Below are positions 25,501 through 36,905 of a stretch of DNA of 64,000 bases, in pieces. Source of the stretch: Lingula anatina (Eukaryota; Brachiopoda; Lingulata; Lingulida; Lingulidae). Location: contig NW_019775236.1 of NCBI RefSeq assembly GCF_001039355.2, positions 414,382-478,381 of the forward strand, written 5' to 3'. The translations under genes were made by a program, and so were the position numbers. Positions within the stretch are counted from its first letter, which is position 1, and each line of letters starts with the position of its first letter. The notes under the pieces were generated by a model that was not told where the DNA came from, did not search any database, and saw only the letters and a list, made by a program, of their open reading frames with translations.

Positions 25501-26245
25501 TGGAGTAGATATACATCACCATAACAGAGACCGTGCAGATATGGCAGATAAACAGTAAAAATGTTGAGCTATATTATAAGGCGGCAGGTAACGTGTTTAA
25601 CATCAAAGACTCATTATGGTTTTAAACCTGTAAATGAGACGAGCTTTGTCCAGCAAATATTGAAGAGTAGGGCAGAAATAGCTATGTAAAAATGACATGC
25701 ATGTTTACGATCTTCGGCGCGTTTCTTCTGCACCTGTATATATTTTACCATATAGAGTGATTTGTTGTAACCAACAGTTCTTCACTTACAAAATGCAGAG
25801 CCGAGTGCTATAAAGTTCACTAAAATAAGCGTTGACAGTTACGAGACATCTAGAAGCGTTGACAATTTTTAAAAACACAACTTGGAAACTCCATTGCCCC
25901 CAAGCTGAAATGATAATATTTCTAAATATTGCTTTAGGGAGAAATCGTTAAGATAGAATGCATTCTAAATAATAACGCGCAACTTGCGGAAGACACGCCA
26001 GAATCGGCTGCGGGTAAACGGAGTACATCCAACTTTGAACAAAAGGAGCTCGTCCTAAGTATAGCTCATATGGTTTCAGCTTATGTAAATGGATAATTCC
26101 ATTTTTTTTCTATTTTACTACTACTTTGAAGTCATAACACGCTTAGAGACCACTGACTTCTCGAAAATGAACAGCTCTTACCTGAGTATCCTGCAATCGT
26201 TCCCAGAAACAAAGTAAGAGGCAAAATCCACACTGTAGCATCCAT
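5326..26245 (-). CDS. LRP5/6-like four-propeller receptor with sushi-like modules and Thr-rich stalk (32 exons)
   Basis: Exons from the 5' end: 26182-26245, 21484-21598, 20721-20848, 19619-19787, 19240-19364, 18859-19024, 18208-18335, 17827-17958, 17196-17471, 16799-16979, 16079-16213, 15632-15767, 15027-15183, 14402-14515, 13682-13960, 13206-13356, 12830-12952, 12516-12636, 12080-12248, 11513-11635, 11058-11300, 10512-10689, 10169-10302, 9692-9967, 9223-9351, 8668-8850, 8156-8329, 7630-7800, 6948-7211, 6137-6289, 5871-5964, 5326-5575. The total is 5241 nt, or 1746 residues, with every phase in register. Domain order: signal peptide (1-20), propeller 1 (22-298), EGF, propeller 2 (343-637), EGF, propeller 3 (676-956), EGF, propeller 4 (998-1274), EGF, three sushi-like modules (1318-1493), Thr-rich stalk (1494-1632), membrane helix (1638-1661) and tail. 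Four propeller-EGF pairs directly after the signal peptide match LRP5/6 rather than LRP4, which has N-terminal LDLa repeats. Unlike LRP5/6 there are no LDLa repeats and no PPPSPxS motifs. It is a type I cell-surface receptor; the ligand is unknown, and a Wnt-pathway link is inference only. Confidence 0.85.
6137..7211 (-). other. exons 29-30: Thr-rich mucin-like stalk
   Basis: Exons 6948-7211 and 6137-6289 encode residues 1494-1632. They are dominated by Thr with Ser and Pro, and include an eight-residue Thr run. This is a likely heavily O-glycosylated stalk that lifts the ectodomain off the membrane. The run derives from an ACA/ACG-rich repeat that is probably length-variable. Confidence 0.8.
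7630..8850 (-). other. exons 26-28: three sushi-like (CCP) modules
   Basis: There is one module per exon at 8668-8850, 8156-8329 and 7630-7800, each a symmetric phase 1-1 exon of 57-61 residues. Each has six cysteines in the order C, C, CxxxC, C, C, with an aromatic Gly-Phe/Tyr-Arg/Gln turn (EKGFRP, IPGYRK, NPGYQK). Classical complement sushi domains have four cysteines; six per module is known from selectin repeats. Modules 2 and 3 keep a Trp before the last cysteine, while module 1 has Phe there. Such modules usually mediate protein-protein contacts. Confidence 0.65.
9223..9351 (-). other. exon 25: EGF-like module 4
   Basis: Residues 1275-1317 have six cysteines ([13 protein letters not shown], then KCACPDGE). 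It is the last EGF before the sushi-like modules. Confidence 0.85.
9692..11300 (-). other. exons 21-24: beta-propeller 4
   Basis: Residues 998-1274. Motifs are VYWSD, LYFTD, FYYT, LYWVD and LYWTDW. Exons 21 and 24 each carry two blade regions. The block starts and ends in phase 1. Confidence 0.85.
11513..11635 (-). other. exon 20: EGF-like module 3
   Basis: Residues 957-997 have six cysteines in EGF order ([14 protein letters not shown] onward). It is a phase 1-1 exon between propellers 3 and 4. Confidence 0.8.
12080..13960 (-). other. exons 15-19: beta-propeller 3
   Basis: Residues 676-956. Blade motifs are VFYYSS, LYWTE, MYWIS, LYWFD and LAYTD, so most blades have lost the exact YWTD tetrad. 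Several N-glycosylation sequons (NxT or NxS) occur in exons 15 and 19. Confidence 0.75.
13591..13636. repeat. AAAT tetranucleotide microsatellite
   Basis: A run of AAAT with one interruption, in receptor intron 15. Confidence 0.9.
14402..14515 (-). other. exon 14: EGF-like module 2
   Basis: Residues 638-675 have six cysteines in EGF order (start [12 protein letters not shown]). It is a phase 1-1 exon. Just upstream on the coding strand lie a GTT-type trinucleotide run and a CA run. Confidence 0.8.
14537..14697. repeat. GTT trinucleotide run and CA dinucleotide run
   Basis: ATT/GTT repeats at about 14537-14590 and a CA run at 14653-14697, both in receptor intron 13 next to the EGF 2 exon. 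Confidence 0.9.
15027..17471 (-). other. exons 9-13: beta-propeller 2
   Basis: Residues 343-637. Blade motifs are VYVAD, IYWTD, VFWID and VYWAD, followed by a diverged last blade (LFTSD). The exon 9 donor is read as G|gtgcgt at 17195. Using the nearby gtatgt instead would put exon 10 out of frame. Confidence 0.8.
16506..16690. repeat. imperfect minisatellite, about 53-57 bp unit
   Basis: Units begin near 16506, 16559, 16612 and 16668. They share the cores AGATTGTCAGTTCAG and TAGATAACACGTG. The array lies in receptor intron 10. A separate 15-bp repeat (ATGACCAAGTGTCTA) occurs just upstream at about 16390 and 16441. Confidence 0.65.
17827..17958 (-). other. exon 8: EGF-like module 1
   Basis: Residues 299-342 have six cysteines in EGF spacing, including the NNGGC segment typical of the EGF that follows LRP propellers. 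It is a single symmetric phase 1-1 exon. Confidence 0.85.
18698..18793 (+). repeat. dispersed intronic repeat, copy 1 (about 96 bp)
   Basis: It matches 21732-21829 in the same orientation. The shared core runs from GCCACCACGTGTGGCAAT through CCAGATGGCAGCAGTGTCA to GGGGAC. It lies in receptor intron 6. No open frame or terminal repeat is evident, and the family is not recognised. Confidence 0.7.
19548..19587. repeat. poly(A) tract
   Basis: About 40 consecutive A in receptor intron 4, close to the exon 4 donor. It could be a retroposed tail, but no body is recognisable next to it. Confidence 0.9.
21732..21829 (+). repeat. dispersed intronic repeat, copy 2 (about 98 bp)
   Basis: Second copy of the repeat at 18698-18793, here in receptor intron 1, same orientation, with small substitutions throughout. 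Confidence 0.7.
24197..24230. repeat. GA dinucleotide microsatellite
   Basis: GA run with one GGG interruption, in receptor intron 1. Confidence 0.9.
26182..26245 (-). other. exon 1 of the receptor: start codon and signal peptide
   Basis: The ATG is at 26245-26243. The peptide [19 protein letters not shown] is a short hydrophobic signal sequence. The exon ends in phase 1 at the donor gtaagag. This start is preferred because it gives a signal peptide and joins in frame to the first propeller exon 4.6 kb away. An untranslated leader may extend further right. Confidence 0.75.
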
Positions 26246-28104
26246 GTTTTTGCTAAGACGACAACTGAATCAAGGACACAGTTTTGAAGTTCTGTTTTCG
26301 GTACCACTGTTTCCCCCGAGTCACTCCGGCATGACGTAGCGACACAGCGGACTCCGCACTTATCACGTAGGGAGAGGGAAAAGAAAAAAGAACACCTGTT
26401 GTACGAGAAACTGTGTGGGACTATCTTCAGAATTTAAGGATCAGTCCGACTAGATGGTTGATACTGCACCACTCAGTAACTGGCGCTCTATGCTAGTCAA
26501 CCGCAGGTATTAGCGCTCTATTGTAGCACCTACGGCATGAATCAATTGCTTAGCAACTAGTATTGCACACGACCGAATGCCTAGCTTGCATTTCTTTAAA
26601 TGAGGTTTTCACCTGCCCTCCCGTAAGAACATTATCTTTTTGCGTGCCATGAAATTAAAATGCATCTTTTTCTCCATCTCGCATGACTTGCCTGCGTGGC
26701 CACAGTGAGTGATTACGACCAAGCTTGGGATGCATGCCGGGAACACATTACTGCTGGAGCACCGACAGGGTACTTATTGTTTAAGTGCACACAGTTTTGG
26801 ATACGGGACCGTTAACTTGGGGTTAACGATTTGTGGATAAATACCAGCAAGACAAATATAGATTTAGTCCAAATCTAACCCCTGGGCGGAGACAACGTCT
26901 GCTGCAGCAAGCACGTATACGTTGAGCGCATCCCAAGAGATCGCCGCGAACACACCTGCTTCAGTGGTCGTCGTAGATTACGAAAGAGGATACATATGGA
27001 AAAATTAGAAAGGAGAGATTATGCCACTAAGGGGGTGGGGGTGGGGGTGGGGTGGGGGTGATATAGCACGAAGAACAAAATATCTGTTATATGTTAGGTG
27101 CCAATTCACGTAGGCAGAGATTTCGTACAACACGACATGTACGACCATAACCTAACACTGAACCTGTAAGAAACTGAAACTTTAAAATGCTCGTCTCTAA
27201 AAACGGGCCCTTTTCAGAATGTTTTAGTTTTTTATTTGTTTTGACATTCTCTGAAGACAGTATGTGAAGACTTTCACGCTACAACTTTGGTATTAAAATG
27301 AGCCATTTTTGTGACTAATGGCATCACTGACAACTTAAACTCGTTAAATCCCTTAACGTTACGTTTATCTTTAGAACCTATCATTAACACTATTTCCACA
27401 TTTGAATTTTCGCAAACCAGTTTTGTCTCTTCTCTTAAAGCTCTTGAAAGTCATATTAAAAAAAAAAGACTTCACTGCTAAAAACAACGTCAATTTTACT
27501 TGATTTATTCTGCATAAAAATATTACAAGCGCGTTCGTGTGCACTTTTCTTGTTGCACCTTTGTAATGACCAGATACAATATTTTCCTGAACAACTTAAG
27601 CTTCGTGTTTTATACTAAAAATTATTCAAAAATTCTGCACGTTTATTTAATCGGTGACATTAACACTGCTTTTCCTTACTTTGATTATATTCGTTAGTTA
27701 TCATGTAATACCGGTAAGCTCGTGAGAAACCACGACATGTGTTGTAAAGGTAAAAGCAAGTGTCCACTCAATTTGTATTGAAAATACGTTTTCATAATCA
27801 GTGGCACATACAGCACAGCAGCATTCACATATGGCCGTGTCGCGAGTAAAGAGTACACGTGCCACGTGCCTATCTCAATGTGCATGAAAATAAGGAAGCT
27901 GCAGTTTCATAATTTCTTTTCGTGCTACTTAAATCATTAAACGGGTGCTTTATGCACCCTTCCTCCTTGAGCACGCTTTTTCCTGCCACCCTGGCGCAGG
28001 TCATTTACATCCTGTTCACCAGGTATTATTACTGCCATTGCATAATAGATACAGCGAACTTTCTTATTCGAGAATGTCTTCGTGTCGCAGTTTTGGCACG
28101 TACA
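26246..28104. other. intergenic region between receptor 5' end and VPS25 3' end
   Basis: This should hold the receptor promoter and 5' UTR and the VPS25 3' UTR. I see no confident TATA box. A G-rich tract lies at 27032-27060. A minus-strand AATAAA at 27642-27647 could serve VPS25. No coding exon is supported here. Confidence 0.45.
27032..27060 (+). other. G-quadruplex-prone G tract
   Basis: Five runs of 4-5 G separated by single T on the plus strand, about 0.8 kb upstream of the receptor start codon. By sequence it satisfies the usual quadruplex pattern. Confidence 0.7.
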
Positions 28105-28595
28105 TTAAAAGAACTTCACTCCTCGGCTCTCGTCCATCTCAATAATTTCTGCCTTTCCTTGTGATTCTAAAACCTTGAGTGCTTTCACCAGAAGGTCGGG
28201 CTCCAGTCCATGGAATTCTGAAAAGATCAACTTTATGTTCAGCACAACTGGCTTTATGTGCATTCAACTTGTATTTGTTTCTTAAACTTTTAAAAATATG
28301 AAATACTAGCACACGACTATTGTGGTAAAATGTCTAAATTCTTGCCACACCTCCATCCCAATGTAAAGTAAAAGTAAAGTAAAATGTCTTCCCTAACATT
28401 TTCCAAGAACCACGCTCGGATGATCACATGTAAATACCATTCACCTCCAGGCACGTGGTTAATAAATGGCTCTTTGTTTACAAACATATCGAGATAACGA
28501 TCTTTTATTTCCTGTTAACCAGACACCACTGATTAATTTTACTGCTTATAAATTTAAGAAATGATCTAAAGTGCACAGCCATTTTGGTAGTTAAT

Positions 28596-28660
<65 letters not shown>

Positions 28661-30473
28661 GAGCAAAGCTAATTTGAACTTCCCCGCGTGTTAATTTCAA
28701 TGAAAAATCCAATTCTAATTTTCTGTCAGTTATGTAAGCAACCATATGGGACATCAGTGACCACTTCAAATGCTCAGGATGACCAATGGGGATCACCAAA
28801 CTCTGTAGACATTGTAGGTAAAATATGGGGGGTAATGAAAAGAAAAACACTTAAAAATCAAACAATCAGTCATTGGATTTAGTTTACCTTGCCCAGCCGT
28901 GTCATCCCCATCAGTCAACTCATAGAATGTGCACACTGTGTTCACCAGGCCTGCTTCCTTCGCCTGAAAACACATAACAGATATCGTGCATTTATTTACC
29001 AAAATACAAATTCACAAATTTCAAACTACAACTGTTCACCCATAAACATTCAACATGCACACCTGAAATGTGGTTAGTTCTTAGTTTATCTCTGAAATGT
29101 TGAAATGTTGTGGTACTCTAGTCCTTCCCATACAGCAGTCAACTGTCAGCTATTTTGGGAGTTAATATAGGAGAAAAGGGTTAACTACTTGTTGCTAGGG
29201 TATAAGTGGTGTCAGTTAAAACACAAATGAAGGAGCTTTTTTGAAGTTTTTGTGTGTCTTGCTGGAAATACTAGTAACATTAAATTCTATATGACACTGG
29301 TCAATAGCAGTTTACATTAAATGCCTGATTTATCTGTTATTATTTTGATCTGTAATTACACATCAAAATAACAATGTGGTGTGCACAGCCCTAACTGGCT
29401 ATACATAACCAAGGCTACGTTCACAACAAGTTGAAACTAACATGTCTGTGGATCAAATATGGTGTGCACTTGACAACAGATTTCTGCCTCTCACGTGCAT
29501 TGTCCGAGCAGGAGCAGAGCAATTAAATCTCAGGAAGATTTTAAGTGGGTCATGCCATATTTAATCTGGGGACTAGTTAGTCCACGGATCAACTGGTTGT
29601 GAACACGACCCAATTTTACTCTTGAAATATTGGATCATTAACATATTTCTGCCTAAACTGTCACTTGTTAACATGGAGGTTTGTCCAATAAAAATAACAA
29701 TTTCCCTGGTGTTCCAAGGTACCTTCATCAGATTTGAATTAACAGCCTCTTTAACTCCAAGATATCAACAAACATTAGTTTATTTTGCTACAATTGTTCA
29801 ATACATCAAATCTGCATTGAAATCAACATACCGGTAGCAACATGACAATAATTACAAGTCTGCAAAAGGCCAACAGACTTAATGAAACTGCCACTTGGCA
29901 TGGTGCCTGTAGTCGAGTGCTTCCATATTTAAAGCACACCTTGCTGTCTACATTTCAGGCCTTGNNNNNNNNNNNNNNNNNNNNNNNNNNNNNNNNNNNN
30001 NNNNNNNNNNNNNNNNNNNNNNNNNNNNNNNNNNNNNNNNNNNNNNNNNNNNNNNNNNNNNNNNNNNNNNNNNNNNNNNNNNNNNNNNNNNNNNNNNNNN
30101 NNNNNNNNNNNNNNNNNNNNNNNNNNNNNNNNNNNNNNNNNNNNNNNNNNNNNNNNNNNNNNNNNNNNNNNNNNNNNNNNNNNNNNNNNNNNNNNNNNNN
30201 NNNNNNNNNNNNNNNNNNNNNNNNNNNNNNNNNNNNNNNNNNNNNNNNNNNNNNNNNNNNNNNNNNNNNNNNNNNNNNNNNNNNNNNNNNNNNNNNNNNN
30301 NNNNNNNNNNNNNNNNNNNNNNNNNNNNNNNNNNNNNNNNNNNNNNNNNNNNNNNNNNNNNNNNNNNNNNNNNNNNNNNNNNNNNNNNNNNNNNNNNNNN
30401 NNNNNNNNNNNNNNNNNNNNNNNNNNNNNNNNNNNNNNNNNNNNNNNNNNNNNNNNNNNNNNNNNNNNNNNNN

Positions 30474-30519
<46 letters not shown>

Positions 30520-32297
30520 GAGCAAAGCTAATTTGAACTTCCCCGCGTGTTAATTTCAATGAAAAATCCAATTCTAATTTTCTGTCAGTTATGTAAGCAA
30601 CCATATGGGACATCAGTGACCACTTCAAATGCTCAGGATGACCAATGGGGATCACCAAACTCTGTAGACATTGTAGGTAAAATATGGGGGGTAATGAAAA
30701 GAAAAACACTTAAAAATCAAACAATCAGTCATTGGATTTAGTTTACCTTGCCCAGCCGTGTCATCCCCATCAGTCAACTCATAGAATGTGCACACTGTGT
30801 TCACCAGGCCTGCTTCCTTCGCCTGCAAACACATAACAGATATCGTGCATTTATTTACCAAAATAAAAATTCACAAATTTCAAACTACAACTGTTCACCC
30901 ATAAACATTCAACATGCACACCTGAAATGTGGTTAGTTCTTAGTTTATCTCTGAAATGTTGAAATGTTGTGGTACTCTAGTCCTTCCCATACAGCAGTCA
31001 ACTGTCAGCTATTTTGGGAGTTAATATAGGAGAAAAGGGTTAACTACTTGTTGCTAGGGTATAAGTGGTGTCAGTTAAAACACAAATGAAGGAGCTTTTT
31101 TGAAGTTTTTGTGTGTCTTGCTTGAAATACTAGTAACATTAAATTCTATATGACACTGGTCAATAGCAGTTTGCATTAAATGACTGATTTATCTGTTATT
31201 ATTTTGATCTGTAATTACACATCAAAATAACAATGTGGTGTGCACAGCCCTAACTGGCTATACATAACCAAGGTTACGTTCACAACAAGTTGAAACTAAC
31301 ATGTCTGCGGATCAAATATGGTGTGCACTTGACAACAGATTTCTGCCTCTCACATGCATTGTCCCAGCAGGAGCAGAGCAATAAAATCTCGCCATGCTTT
31401 TAAGTGGGTCATGCCATATTTAATCTGGGGACTAGTTAGTCCACGGATCAACTGGTTGTGAGCACGACCCAGTTTTACTCTTGAAATATTGGATCATTAA
31501 CATATTTCTGCCTAAACTGTCACTTGTTAACATGGAGGTTTGTCCAATAAAAATAACAATTACCCTGGTGTTCCAAGGTACCTTCATCCGATTTGAATTA
31601 ACAGCCTCTTTAACTCCAAGATGTCAACAAACATTAGTTTATTTTGCTACAATTGTTCAATACATCAAATCTGCATTGAAATCAACATACCGGTAGCAAC
31701 ATGATAATAATTACAAGTCTGCAAAAGGCCCACAGACTTAATGAAACTGCCACTTGGCATGGTGCCTGTAGTCGAGTGCTTCCATATTTAAAGCACACCT
31801 TGCTGTCTACATTTCAGGCCTTGTTAATTTTCAAAGATCCCCAGAACAATACCAATCTGTCAGCCCAGGCCATAGACAAGGTCAGATCAGCTAGGCAGAA
31901 CCTACCCTCCCTCTACACAGGGGTCACTTGGGGAGATAACATACATTACCATGATAATTATAGCTTGTATTAGTGCCTGGCTGGCTACCTGAGGTCAGAT
32001 AATCTATTATAACAATTAAAGCTGAAATGATATGCCATAGCTGATTTCATATGCATCTTCTTTAATTGCTCACACTGATATGTCCCCCAGTGCTCAGTCC
32101 CCATCTCATGGTTAAACATAAGTGACAGCAAGAGATAGTAAAAATCCATGCATCATAATACATGAACCTGACTACAGGCCTCTTTATAAATTGGACTTCA
32201 AAAGGTTTCAGTTTTCTTACCACCTTGTGATTCAAACAATTAAGATATATCTAATTCTCCACATTTCAGCTCTCTCTGTCTGTACACACACACACAC

Positions 32298-32333
<36 letters not shown>

Positions 32334-35300
32334 GATCCCTGCAACATTCTTATCATCAAAGGGAGTGAAAGGGGCTGAAGTTGTCTTAAATGTTAGCATT
32401 TTCTCTTTAAGTACCCTGTGTGCATGCGCCCTTTTTCAGTTAAAAAAAACTACCTCTGATCTAAAATTGCATTTCATGCTGCTATGAATGAGGAAATGTA
32501 AGAACTTCACATTAACCCAAAAATTTCAAGAAAGAAAAATGTGACCACAAAACCTACTTTCATTGGTATTTCTAAGTTTAGAAGTGGACAGGAATGATTA
32601 TGAATATTCATTTACACCAGAATCTCAAATACAGTAAATACATGGCAATGCCTGGCAAAATATTTATGATCATATATAAGCAAATAACATGATATCAATT
32701 AAACAGTCTCCTATTTTAAGCTGTCAAGACATACAATCATATATTAAATACACAAATCCAACTAACTCAGTGCTGAACATCCATAAATTTCTGCATCCTA
32801 CAGAAAGCAAAACATTCAGCAATTAAATAGTGATGGCAATTAGCTGCCAGGTCACAGGTTTCATAAGGTACGCATCATCCTGACAGTGGAGGTAATGCCC
32901 AGACCATGTCTGACCCCAGGTTGTCACAGAGTAGATTATACTGAGTTATAGTGTTGAGAGGGAAAGTTTACACCTGAAGTGTCCAATACTATATATCATT
33001 CAGCCATAAATTAACAGAACATTTCCTGCTCTACTATGACCAGCATGACTCCGTTGGTTTTTGGTAAGTAACATAACAGAGTACAATATCATACCAGTAC
33101 ATGCATCATCTTAAGGAGTTCACATAATACATGACAGTGTATAGATACATGTACGTAGAAGAATGTAATACATTCTTAATACACATGTATACCGGTACAT
33201 GTTAGTGCATTAGGGGCCCAAGACTAAAACAACCAAGATGGACTGATTCAGGTTTATAAAATAAATAAAGGACCACTGATCTTAAGACCCCCCTCCCCTA
33301 CACCCACTATGTACTACATATACACCTATAGTATGTTAAATGTTTCAGAGCCTTTGTTATAAGGTGATACTGCTATCAACGCATACATCGTTACGTGTGT
33401 ATTTTTCTAAGCGCATGTGTAGTTCATCAATTACTGTACAGACTGTCATGACATCCAGTTTTACACGTCTCCCCAGTGTGCTAGAAGTGAAAATGATGAA
33501 TGAAAATGGCACAGCAATCTGAACAGTGATGTATGTTTTCTGCATAAAACATAACAGAATAGTGAAATGGTTCCTAAATTTAAAGGGATAATAACTATTT
33601 GTATGAGATCTATATTTCTCAATAAAAACATTGTGAACAACCCATAGAAATATAATATATTCTGTTGTACCACAAAAACGGCAGTTATAGCTATTAGGCC
33701 GATATCTGAGCTTGTCTTTAGCCCACTTGACCTCCACTGATGGCTATAATATGTTATAATCTCTTAAGGGATTATAACAAAAAAAACTTTTTAGAAAAAA
33801 ACCAGGGACTAACTTTGAATACAAAAATGGATTCGTTATCCACTGGTAAGTATGAGAAAATTGTCGTTTACTCCAGGAAAATTAATTTTTTGGCCAAAAC
33901 AAAGAGCTATTATCCCTTTAAGTCTGCCTTTGTGTCATCTGTTGAAAAAAAAAAAAAAAAAAAAGAGAGTAGGGTTCTTTTTGCTCTTGCTGAAACTGTA
34001 AAAAGAGAAAACAGATAACTGTATGCAACATTACTGTTGCCTTTTATCTTCCCTATAAAAAAAACAGCTTAATGTTTTGAATGAACTTACAACCCCTGCT
34101 TAAAAACTATGGTCATTAGTTTTAAAGAATTCATTAGAAGATAAATGATTGGCATGAATAGATTTATCAATGTTGGGAAAATTTGATCTGAATACTGGTT
34201 ACTTTTCTTAAACATCTGTTTATTCTTCCAGGATGTTCTTTAAATACTTATATATAAATTCCTTCATGCAATGCCACAGGCTGAAATAAATGGCCCTGGA
34301 ATAAGTTTCTTACCTTACATGTTGGCAGTACATAGGTCACGCCGTGACATGCAAGCTAAGGATTGCAAGTACAGAGAAGAAAGAAGCACGCCATGGAAGT
34401 GTGCTCTTTTTTAACAATTTCCAAAATGCCCACTGTCATCATCACCCTTTAAACTGATTCAAAACAATATATCCAGGTTTTCTGGATTTCCAAATTTTCT
34501 TTGGTCATATTTCATAAATTTTTCATCTTCTGCTAATATGAGTCCCAATGTGTCATCTTAATATTTTGTTTCTTTTTTTTTTTTTTTACAGTGCATACAG
34601 TTTTAAAAAAATGTCACTGTGAGAGAAAGTTACAGCTTACCCATTTGTAGATTGTATTGCCCCATTCCTGAGGTGTTCTCCACATGAGGTAGCATTGCTT
34701 TTTACTTTTGTCCAACCATTCAATGTGGCCTTCATGAAAAATAAGAATTATAACTGATTTATACAATGGTTTGGTCTGAACTGTAACAGATCCTAAAGGG
34801 CTATGGGTGGCTCTGTAAAAAAATCAAAAACAGTATTTTTTTCTAAAATAAGAAAGAAAGAAAATTAAAGTTTTATTTATAGATAAGGGAGTAAAAAATG
34901 GTAATAGAGCAAAAAAGAGCATCACTTGAGAAAGCCAAGAAGTCTTGTGAAGTAGCATGAAATCAAACAAAATATGTGGGATTTGTCAGAAAGGAGAGGG
35001 GGATCTGTTGAATTTTGGTCTATTGTACAACAATATGAATTAACTATGTTTTACACTTTGTATTGCTTTCTGAGACAGAATTAACAGCGCATAGAATTTC
35101 GCCCCATTTAACTCCGATTCTAGCACCTTTTAAGTCTCTTAGGACATCAAATCAGCCTCCTTGAAAGCTACGTGTATCTGGGCTGATGGCCATTGGGGTC
35201 TAGGAAAAAACCTTCCTGTCTTCAATAATACATGCTTGAATATGACAATTTTCTGTTGAAAAATTCCACAATATAAGTCAATTTTTATGAAAATGTTTTC

Positions 35301-36862
35301 TTTATTATTTGTGGTTGTAATGTCTTTTTCTTTTATCTAAAACTAGCTAAATCTGAACTTCCAAGAAAGGACTGGCATGGTTACTGTTTAGCACTCTATA
35401 TTGGCAAGAAAATGAATGGAAATGTTGCATTAACACAGCATTCCTAATTTAAAGGATAAATGTATATGATGATTTTTGTTCTTGGTAATCCAATCATAAA
35501 TTCATGTAAGGCTGTTGAAAGCAAAATCCCTCCCCTATGATTCTTCTCTGCCCCAAGTTCAACTTTCCATCTACCTCTCTCACTCTTAAACAGCATGACT
35601 CAGACGGCATGTTTATATTCACCTTAGAGTCCTTAGTTTTAGGGTTATAACCCTAACAAAAAAGAAAAAAATAAATAAATAAATAACTCACAGACATTTG
35701 TTTAAAAAATGGTCTTTTCCAAGCTGTAGTTACCAGGTCATGAAAACTGTAATTTATTTCCTCAAATTAATGACAGCAGTTAAATCCATGTCCTTTTTAC
35801 TCCAACAAAATTAATTATCAACTAGGAACAAAAGAATTCTTCAGAAGTATCAAGTCTATTTTGTGTAGTGTTTACAGGGTCATGTAAACATTATTAATTA
35901 ACATTAGTCAACCATCTAAACATAGTCTCTCTGCAATCCTGCACTGATACCACCCACTACACAGCAGCATGGACAATTCACAGCAACATGGACAATACAC
36001 AGCAACATGGACAATACACAGCAACATGGACAATACACAGCAACATGGACAATATAGCAGCATGGACAATACACAGCAACATGGACAATACACAGCAACA
36101 TGGACAATATAGCAGCATGGACAATACACAGCAACATGGACAATACACAGCAACATGGACAATACACAGCAACATGGACAATACACAGCAACATGGACAA
36201 TGAAGTCTTAACTGTTCAATACAGTATGATGTCAAATGTTTAAGTGTATAATGACAAATACGTTTGAGGGAAACTCATATCAAGTCAAATGGAATTAAAG
36301 CAAATGAAATTGTAAAAAACCCAAGAGAGGCAATTAATGAGAGAGTTAAATTACTGCACTACATCTGATAATGGATATGTATTTCAATGTTACACTGCTT
36401 ATCTAGGTTAACAGAGCCACCAAGTCAGTATAAAAGTAATATAAATATGGTGCCATAAAACTTCTCTAATGTCAACTGAACTGAATACAAAAAGAACCAT
36501 TCTCCATACTAATGAAAGAAAAACCTAACTTGCTTGCCAACACAAATTAGAAATAAAGATGGAATGTGTAATTCTCTTGCATGCCCTTCATTTCAAACCA
36601 ATTTAAGCAGTGTTAGCTAAAGATGGCATTACTCAGAACATTATTCAGATCTATGCACATGATGTCATGGTCACAAGAAAATAAGACTGACATGTCCAAA
36701 GCCAGTAACAAAAAATGCACCTCTTGGTCAATAATAGAAATGCACCTCTGGACCTGTAAGCGGATCTATTATTTAGTTTTAAAATGACCTGAACATGGGA
36801 AACTAAGTCACATTATAAGAGTAATTATGCCTTTGGTTGATTTCCCCAAGGCAATCCTAATT

Positions 36863-36905
<43 letters not shown>

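Larger units (their letters stand above)
21599..26181. other. receptor intron 1 (4.6 kb)
   Basis: Long AT-rich intron between the signal-peptide exon and the first propeller exon. It contains the second dispersed repeat (21732-21829) and a GA run (24197-24230). I see no other exon, RNA gene or transposon body. Confidence 0.6.
28599..29964. repeat. duplicated segment D1, copy 1
   Basis: About 1.31 kb after the CA run is repeated nearly base for base at 30516-31823. It contains VPS25 exon 5 and one MITE-like repeat. Copy 1 stops at the N gap; copy 2 continues into unique sequence. That is the pattern of two overlapping contig ends placed side by side. Confidence 0.9.
31824..34251. other. single-copy part of VPS25 intron 4
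   Basis: No exon found. It contains a CA run (32283-32331) and the second 342-bp MITE (33580-33921). The rest is AT-rich unique sequence. Confidence 0.6.

Noticed and set aside
5326-26245. Orthologue of LRP4 or of canonical LRP5/6
   Set aside because: No N-terminal LDLa array as in LRP4, and no LDLa repeats or PPPSPxS motifs as in LRP5/6. I therefore give no gene symbol.
29842-30709. Long frames across the N run
   Set aside because: They are open only because N codons are not stops; the real flanks are CA repeats and VPS25 intron.
33357-33737. 126-residue minus-strand frame
   Set aside because: It lies largely in the second MITE copy; the other copy does not keep the frame.
35908-36235. 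Frames on both strands with repeated VHVAVYCPCC or TQQHGQY peptides
   Set aside because: Translations of the 19-bp VNTR; no splice or family support, and unit number differs between copies.
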